From contig OW051495.1 of NCBI GenBank assembly GCA_932521035.1, forward strand, positions 11,842,001 through 11,906,000: a DNA stretch of 64,000 bases. The letters are read 5' to 3'. The DNA comes from Oscheius dolichura (lineage: Eukaryota > Nematoda > Chromadorea > Rhabditida > Rhabditidae). The notes under the pieces are model-generated. The model saw only the letters and a list, made by a program, of their open reading frames with translations. It did not search any database and was not told the DNA's origin. This document shows positions 58,201 through 64,000 of this stretch, one piece after another; position 1 is the first letter of the stretch, and the number at the start of each line of letters is the position of its first letter. A program made the position numbers and the translations under genes.

Positions 58201-61200
58201 AACCTTCTTTAATTTGTTATTTAAATCTTCAGGTTGGATGGGACAGTATTACTACGGTACTCCGTCTGACAGGAGCGTTTACGGAGACCGCTGTCATTGA
58301 TGTTGCCCTACCGGAGTGGAAAATGGCCGGATCTGATTTAAAACACGAGCTGGCTACATGTCACTACGTCTTTAAAATGGATGAAAATGTTAAACTAGGG
58401 TAAGGAAGAGATCGACAATTATCGGGAATCAATTTGGGTCTCGAAACGACTGGCCGAATATAATCGCGGGAATTTGTTTCAGTACCAGATTTTATTAATT
58501 TTTAGCAGTTCCTTCCAATTATGGGTGATTTTCAGCTCAATTCCCGACAAAATGCCGCCTTCCATCTTCTTTTCCTGCTATGCAATCCGTCTATTATTCA
58601 ATCTAGCCTTGGACAACTACGAGAAGTGAGTTACTGTATCCTATCATTCTATTTTTTTTTCATATTTTAGAATATCCACAGATGTCACCTGGTCAGAGGA
58701 TGACTCTCTTGAAGACAGTATTGTCTCCTGGACCTCCAGCATCCTTGTTCATCCCGGGGCGGTTCTCTCCATACTGAATCTCCTACCCTCCATCCATGCC
58801 AATGAGAATCGATGGACTGTAGCCGCCCAGTTCTACTGCTCCCTCCTCCTGAAGGCTTTATTGAAACCGGAAAGGAACCAACAGATGATGTGCCAGGTGG
58901 AAATTCCTCGGCATTTGATGCAAATAGCTTCGAAGCTCTTCCTCTGTGAGAATCATCTCCTCCTCCAGACATTTTACTACCTCCTGGAGCGGTTATCCTA
59001 CCAAGCCATGCAGCCTAATCAGCTTCGCCATTTCCTCCGTTTGGATCTCCCACTGTGTTGTAGAAATCTGGACGACACGGAGAAAGAAGAACCTATCCGG
59101 CCGAATGAAGGTGGCCCTGTACCCTTACAACGAGTCAGAGCATTAGTCTCTATGATGACTCCCCGCGACCAGCGACTTTCTCAAGCTCCGAGTTTTATTG
59201 AACTAGACATGGCTATGGAAGGTTTCGGAGCGCTATTCGTCCCCTCTTTGAGTCCTCTATTTTCATCCAACCGGACGGAAAGAATCTTTCCCCCGCTGAA
59301 TGGAATGACCTTCTCCACCTGGCTCTATGTGGACGCCTTCTCGGACAAGAAAGCCGACGCCCATCCGATCCGCCTCTTGACAATTAGCCGAATGGTTTCG
59401 TGGCAAGATGAACGGAGGAAACAGATCCCCTCTAACCTGGCCTGCCTAACGATACAAATCAGCCCAATTGACCACAGTATGCTCATCTCAACGGAGGAAT
59501 TGGAAAATGGTGGGGTGGACCTAGAGAAAGAGGCAAAGTTCCCTTCTGATAAGGTTGTGAGGGTGGCAATGGCCGATATCATCCGACCAATGGAATGGAA
59601 TCACTTCTGTGTTATTCTTACTCGATCAGTATTGAAACCAAGTACCGTAACCGTTTATTTAAACGGGAAAGTCATTGCCTACCAGAAGATGCAGTACATT
59701 GTCCAAACGGCTGGAGGAGCAGCGACGCAGCTGGCACATACTCATGCCATAAATGCAGTACTGGGAACGCTTCCAGGCCATCGAAGGCCGAGCAGATTAC
59801 GGTAGGGCATTACCCGAAAAAAGAGAAAAATGAGTTTAGATACCGTATTGCGTCGACGTTCCTGGTTGAAGAGCCACTACCACAGGAAATTGTCAGGTCA
59901 ATCTATCATCTACAGCCGCACTACGTGGGAAATCTTCAAGCAGCCGCACCGGACGGGACATCTCTTGTGCAAGAAGAAAAGGTAATCATTTTCAAGACTT
60001 TTTAGACTTGTTTTCTTTTCAGATTGTTCTTTCCCTCAATGGTCTCTCAACAACAGAACTAACCCTGACCAGAATACGCCAAATGTACAGTAAACTAGAC
60101 GCCGAGATGCTGGCTCCTCATGTAAGTTTTCTGACATTTTTGGCTTTGAACTGTTATTTTTTCCAGCTGGGAATCTCTCCAATGGACAACAGTACCCAGC
60201 TGAAAATCCACCTGAACACAGCAGACGCCTCCGCAGGAGCTGGCCGCTCCTTTGGTGGTGTGGTCGTCGGCTATCTGGGAATGCGCTCCTTCTGTCCTCG
60301 ACCAGTACCAAGATTATTGGATTCTATGGGTGGATTTGCCTGTCTCTATGGTCTGGTAGCAATGGCAACTGATTCTGAAGGACTGTATGCTTCCCTAAAA
60401 GCAGTCGTCTCCGCCGTACGGTCTAACAGCAACCTTCAGAATGCTCTCCTGGCCAATAGAGCCTACCAGGTAGAGAATTTCTATTAATTTTGAGGTTGAC
60501 TTGATATTTCCAGACCCTGGCAGTTCTGTTGGAGGATAAGGCCCATCTGTTGAATTCTCACATTATGCACATGGTCTTCAGTATGACTGGAACCTTGGAT
60601 ACATCAAAGGAGACCTCAACAATTCCCTGCTCGCAGGCCTTTGATGATCTTCTCTGTGATCCGGATGTCTGGGCCAAGTCACCGCCAGATCTTCATCGAA
60701 TGCTTTATGAGCATTTTTATGAACTCATCACTGAGTAGTTTGCCTTTGTTGTTAATTTATCCTTCTGTTATTTCAGCCATCAGAGGGAGAATTTACAAAT
60801 TGTCAGAAGGTCTCCTCTACTATCTAGGATGCTTTTTACCATCTTTGATCATCCAGAACTTCTTCCAATTACCAATGAGGTAAGGAAAATCACAGATCTT
60901 TTTCTTCCTTTTATTTGTTAATTTTCTTACTGTGATTCTTCTTTCTTTAGATTGTGTTCAATCTTCTCTCTGCTGTGGTTCAGCCTCCTTGTGACAATCG
61001 GTCTATGCTGAAGTTAGGACAAGCTATTGCAGCTACAATATCAACAACGTGAGTTAATACTGTTATTTAAAACGTGGAGTAATCTTTAGAAATGAAGAAC
61101 TAGATCAAGAAGGGCTGCTCCCTTTCCATATTGCCGAGTTGCAAACCAAACTCCTGGCCAATTCAAAGATCGAAGAAGGGAAGCCCAGTGTCCTCTATAT

Positions 61201-64000
61201 GGTCTACGTAAGAAATCGACTATTGAATATGCTGGCTAACTGTCTCTCTCATTCAAATCCTGAAATTAACAAACAGTAGGTCATTTTCATTTTCGAAGAT
61301 AAGGTATCCTTCAGTATGAGCGAGCAAATGGTCCGAGTCCTTGGCTTCGACTGGGTCTTGGCTCTTCTGGCTCCAAAAGTCCACTCCGCTACTGTTTTCC
61401 TGGCATTGAGGATATTACTAGCTCTATTGGCTCATCCTCATCTGTTGAGCAAGTTCAGAGAAGGCAGTGGAAATGGAGGTTGGCTCTCTGATGCAGATTC
61501 TGTCGTCAGGAATCGAGCAGCGGTTCGTTCTCTCCGACATTACGGTATTAGATACTCTTCAGGTTGTTCTGGGGTTCTCTGTCTCTGCTCATGGAGGCTC
61601 TGTCGGCTCGAAAATTGACATGAACCCGGAATTGAAGAACTGTACTGGATTCGCCGCTCTGGAACACGTTATGGCCTCCCATGCGGAGAAACCGCACGCT
61701 TACTTGGCTATGCTCTCTCTCCTGGTCGGCCAACCAATTAAAGATCTCCGATTCTGTGAAAACTTCAACGTGGATCAGGTGTGGACCCATGTTTTTGGTC
61801 TTTCTTTGAGCAGGTAAGGTCTTTTTTCCATTTTCAACCATTTCTAATTGTTTAGTTCCGTCTATGAGGCAATAACCAACGCCGAATTCTGTTACGAAGC
61901 TCTCCTGCCTCTATTTTCTATGCTCCGAGCGGCTATTTACTGCGGAAATGATGCTCTACAAGGCTGGCATGTCTCCTACCCACAGGCGGTCACCCAGATG
62001 ATCTCCTTCCTCTACCAGAATAGTCACAACTTTTTTGTTGTCTCTCATTCGGAAGATTTCTTCCTGGCTCTCTTCTCCAGTCTAATTCAGGTGCAAAAAC
62101 CATTTTTTCTTGTTTATTGCAGTGGTTTTAGGACACAAACGCAATGGGAGTGAGATCCGAGGCGGCTTGTAAAGACACCGGCTCTCCAGACCTCGAAAGA
62201 ACCCGAGAATGTGAGAATTTTACAGTAATATCGTTTATTTGTGCCCTATATTTCAGTCCTACTCCAGAATCCAACGGTCAAGGGAGTTCTAGACATCCTG
62301 AAAAGGATCTTCTGTGATGATTTCCAAATAGCTTCCGGTTCCCGGGCAGACAGTTTAATTGACGTGGTTATTGAGAGCATAGCCGAAGGAGGGTCCACCA
62401 GGAAGCTGCAGACCATCGCCTTGAGCGCTCTTGTTCATACAGTAAGTCTTTTTCCTCTTCGTTTCGGGACCAATACCCCCAATAAGTAGACCATATTCTT
62501 TAAAAAGTAACTTTTCAGTCCCTGGAACATCTGATCAGCACGGACTTGCTCATCTCCTCCGCCCTGCCACCAAATGTCCCGCCCCAATCCCTCTCTCAAG
62601 TCGGAGTAAATATCTCCTATTCCGTTGCCCGGATAGTGGATTCCCTGTGGAATGGCCTCATGGTGGACGATCCTCTTCGTCTCCTCAATTCCCTCTACCA
62701 TATCTATGCCATAGCCAGTCGGAAGGAGAACAAAGCAATCAGCCTGGATTCTCTGGCCACTTCCATCATGAGGACGGCCTTGTACATCCTGAGCCGACCT
62801 ATTGACAGTGTCGCAGGTATTCCTACCGTAATCTTTTTTTTCTAAATTCTATTCAGTGCAATTAACCGTCCTGGATGCTCTCTCTTCTCTGGTTATCAAG
62901 CGGCATATTTTCCTGGTCTCTAACGAATCCTGGTTCTTCACCGCTCTTACCCATCTCATCTTTATGCTTTCCGTAACACCGGATATTCTGGAAAAAGACA
63001 ACAAACCATTGGAAAAAGCCAGCGCTCAGGTAGTTTTTGAGTAATTCTGATACTATTTTGTATTTTTTTAAGGTAGCCCTTTGCGCTTCGAGAGTCTGGA
63101 CAGATCTCATTGTCAATAAGAAGGCTCTTTTGGAGGAGGCTTTAAAGAAGCAGACCGTTAGTGAGCTCAATGCGGCCCGGGCGCTCCTTGCTCATTCTTG
63201 TGGCATAGCCTGGAGCCAGTTTGTCGACTCCCAACTGCATCCGAGTAGTCAGACAACGACAAAGGATCTTCAGCAGCAGATCAGCTCGGTATTTTTCCAC
63301 TTACACTAGAAGTTTATCCTCCTTTTTAAGAGAATAAATCGAGTAGCATCGGGCTTGAGCAAGTTAGCAGGGAAGAGTCGATCCCTTACGACCCATTCCT
63401 CCTTGACGGGTGCTTCTCCATGGAAAAGTACGAGTATAGACAAAGAGGTGGGGTTTTCTTTTAATGTTTGGTCTTACCCTGATTATTTAGGTCGTCTACA
63501 TGTGGCTACGAGTACATATCAGTCTGTTAAAAGAGTTGGTGACTACCCAAGCTACCCGGTACCATGAATGGCATGCCCATGTTCGTAAATGGTCTCTCCA
63601 CGAATGGCACCAATTGGAAGCTGAACTGACCAGGGAGAGAGGTATCTGGGGACCGGAACAGGTGCAACAATCCTTCTTTTCCAAAAAAACAAGAAATTTA
63701 GGCTTCTAAACTGGATAAATATAAGCTAGACACATCCGAGGGTCCGTCGAGAATTAGGAGAATCCTGGTCCCGAACAGATTCTTCTACCATATGTATCCC
63801 TACCGGCCACATTTGGACGACCCAGCTGCGGTAAGTTTTCTCTTCAAAGCCTTTAATCGTAGAATATATTTCCAGAAAGCGTTGAGAGCTAAGGTAGCCA
63901 TCTCAAAGGACAGCTCCCTGTATTACGAGGCCTGTAGAAAGAGAAGACCAAGAACAATGGATGCCAGGATAATTGACACCGCCACTACGGTAGCTACTCC
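55275..64000 (+). CDS. wdfy-3: WDFY3/ALFY-type BEACH-family scaffold, 5' part
   Basis: About 28 exons with mostly short introns run in one direction to the window edge, encoding roughly the first 2,300 residues (my estimate). ALFY/WDFY3 is a very large scaffold for selective autophagy of protein aggregates; its BEACH, WD40 and FYVE domains are C-terminal and lie beyond this window. What is visible matches the N-terminal armadillo-like and concanavalin-like parts: LSLLHLRKTFSEYAK, LPSTMIKTIYLFFDLPPGEE, DPANYFILDREYPLSIF, LNHIPCKELISICVLIKTEL, KDAFREVGLLDTLCYTIES and VLRESHKVRVHFRKTGGYLS. Then NGMTFSTWLYVDAFSDKK (laminin-G/ConA-like) and HAINAVLGTLPGH appear. The order and spacing follow the human protein over most of the length. 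The start at 55275 gives the LLHLRK motif near residue 12, as expected. No frame break was seen in the exons checked. Confidence 0.88.
55597..55610 (-). repeat. TGTCTAACTGTGG-type motif in wdfy-3 intron 1
   Basis: ACACAGTTAGACAG lies 13 bp before the exon 2 acceptor, antisense to the gene, with one mismatch from the consensus. Confidence 0.55.
58059..58071 (+). repeat. TGTCTAACTGTGG motif beside a wdfy-3 3' splice site
   Basis: An exact copy in sense orientation, ending 8 bp before the exon, so that the acceptor reads CTGTGGCCTTTTAG. Confidence 0.65.
58437..58450. repeat. TCTCGAAACGACTGG motif in wdfy-3 intron
   Basis: GGTCTCGAAACGACTGG belongs to the family also found as a palindrome at 20220-20282; a reverse copy (CGTTTCGGGACC) sits in another wdfy-3 intron at 62460-62471. 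Confidence 0.55.

Overview
The window looks like nuclear DNA from a rhabditid (clade V type) nematode. Genes carry many very short introns (about 38-50 bp), and several start codons sit directly behind a 3' splice acceptor, as expected for spliced-leader trans-splicing. The gene content also fits: a degenerin channel, an F-box/FTH-like protein, serpentine receptor fragments, fatty-acid/retinol-binding (FAR) proteins, a Kunitz protein, and clear orthologues of conserved genes (proteasome beta-2, WDFY3/ALFY, GT43 glucuronosyltransferase). I could not assign a species. Splice acceptors are more relaxed than the classical C. elegans TTTTCAG (TTTTAG, TTTAAG, ATTAG and CACTAG all occur).

Layout. 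1-1.77 kb: 3' part of a 7TM receptor gene (+). 2.2-3.4 kb: phytanoyl-CoA dioxygenase (-). 4.9-5.9 kb: F-box protein (-). 7.0-11.2 kb: DEG/ENaC channel (-), with a repeat-filled 1.3-kb intron. 14.6-14.9 kb: SRSX-type receptor fragment (+). 15.7-16.8 kb: unrecognised protein with a cysteine-rich C-terminus (-). 18.4-22.2 kb: SLC17-type MFS transporter (-). 23.8-24.2 kb: single-exon SH2-like protein (+). 24.4-29.6 kb: three secreted-protein genes on the minus strand (a hydrophobic repeat protein and two FAR paralogues), with a hAT-like element between the FAR genes. 30.7-32.0 kb: proteasome beta-2 (+). 32.4-32.8 kb: Kunitz protein (-). 36.3-37.8 kb: GT43 glycosyltransferase (+). 38.0-40.8 kb: ZIP zinc transporter (-). 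46.1-48.9 kb: EGF-like single-pass membrane protein (-). 51.5-53.0 kb: a 61-residue secreted peptide (+). 55.3 kb to the window end: 5' part of a WDFY3/ALFY (BEACH family) gene (+).

The genes do not form one pathway or an obvious operon; most are monocistronic and many neighbours are convergent. The nearest thing to a functional cluster is the run of small secreted proteins at 24-30 kb. The clearest non-genic structure is a set of short dispersed repeats: a 13-bp TGTCTAACTGTGG motif, a TCCCGAAACGA motif, a palindromic family ending in ACGGGTGC, a family carrying GAGCTCGACGAG, and a 1.07-kb hAT-like element with a perfect 8-bp target duplication. No CRISPR array, rRNA or intact tRNA gene was seen.
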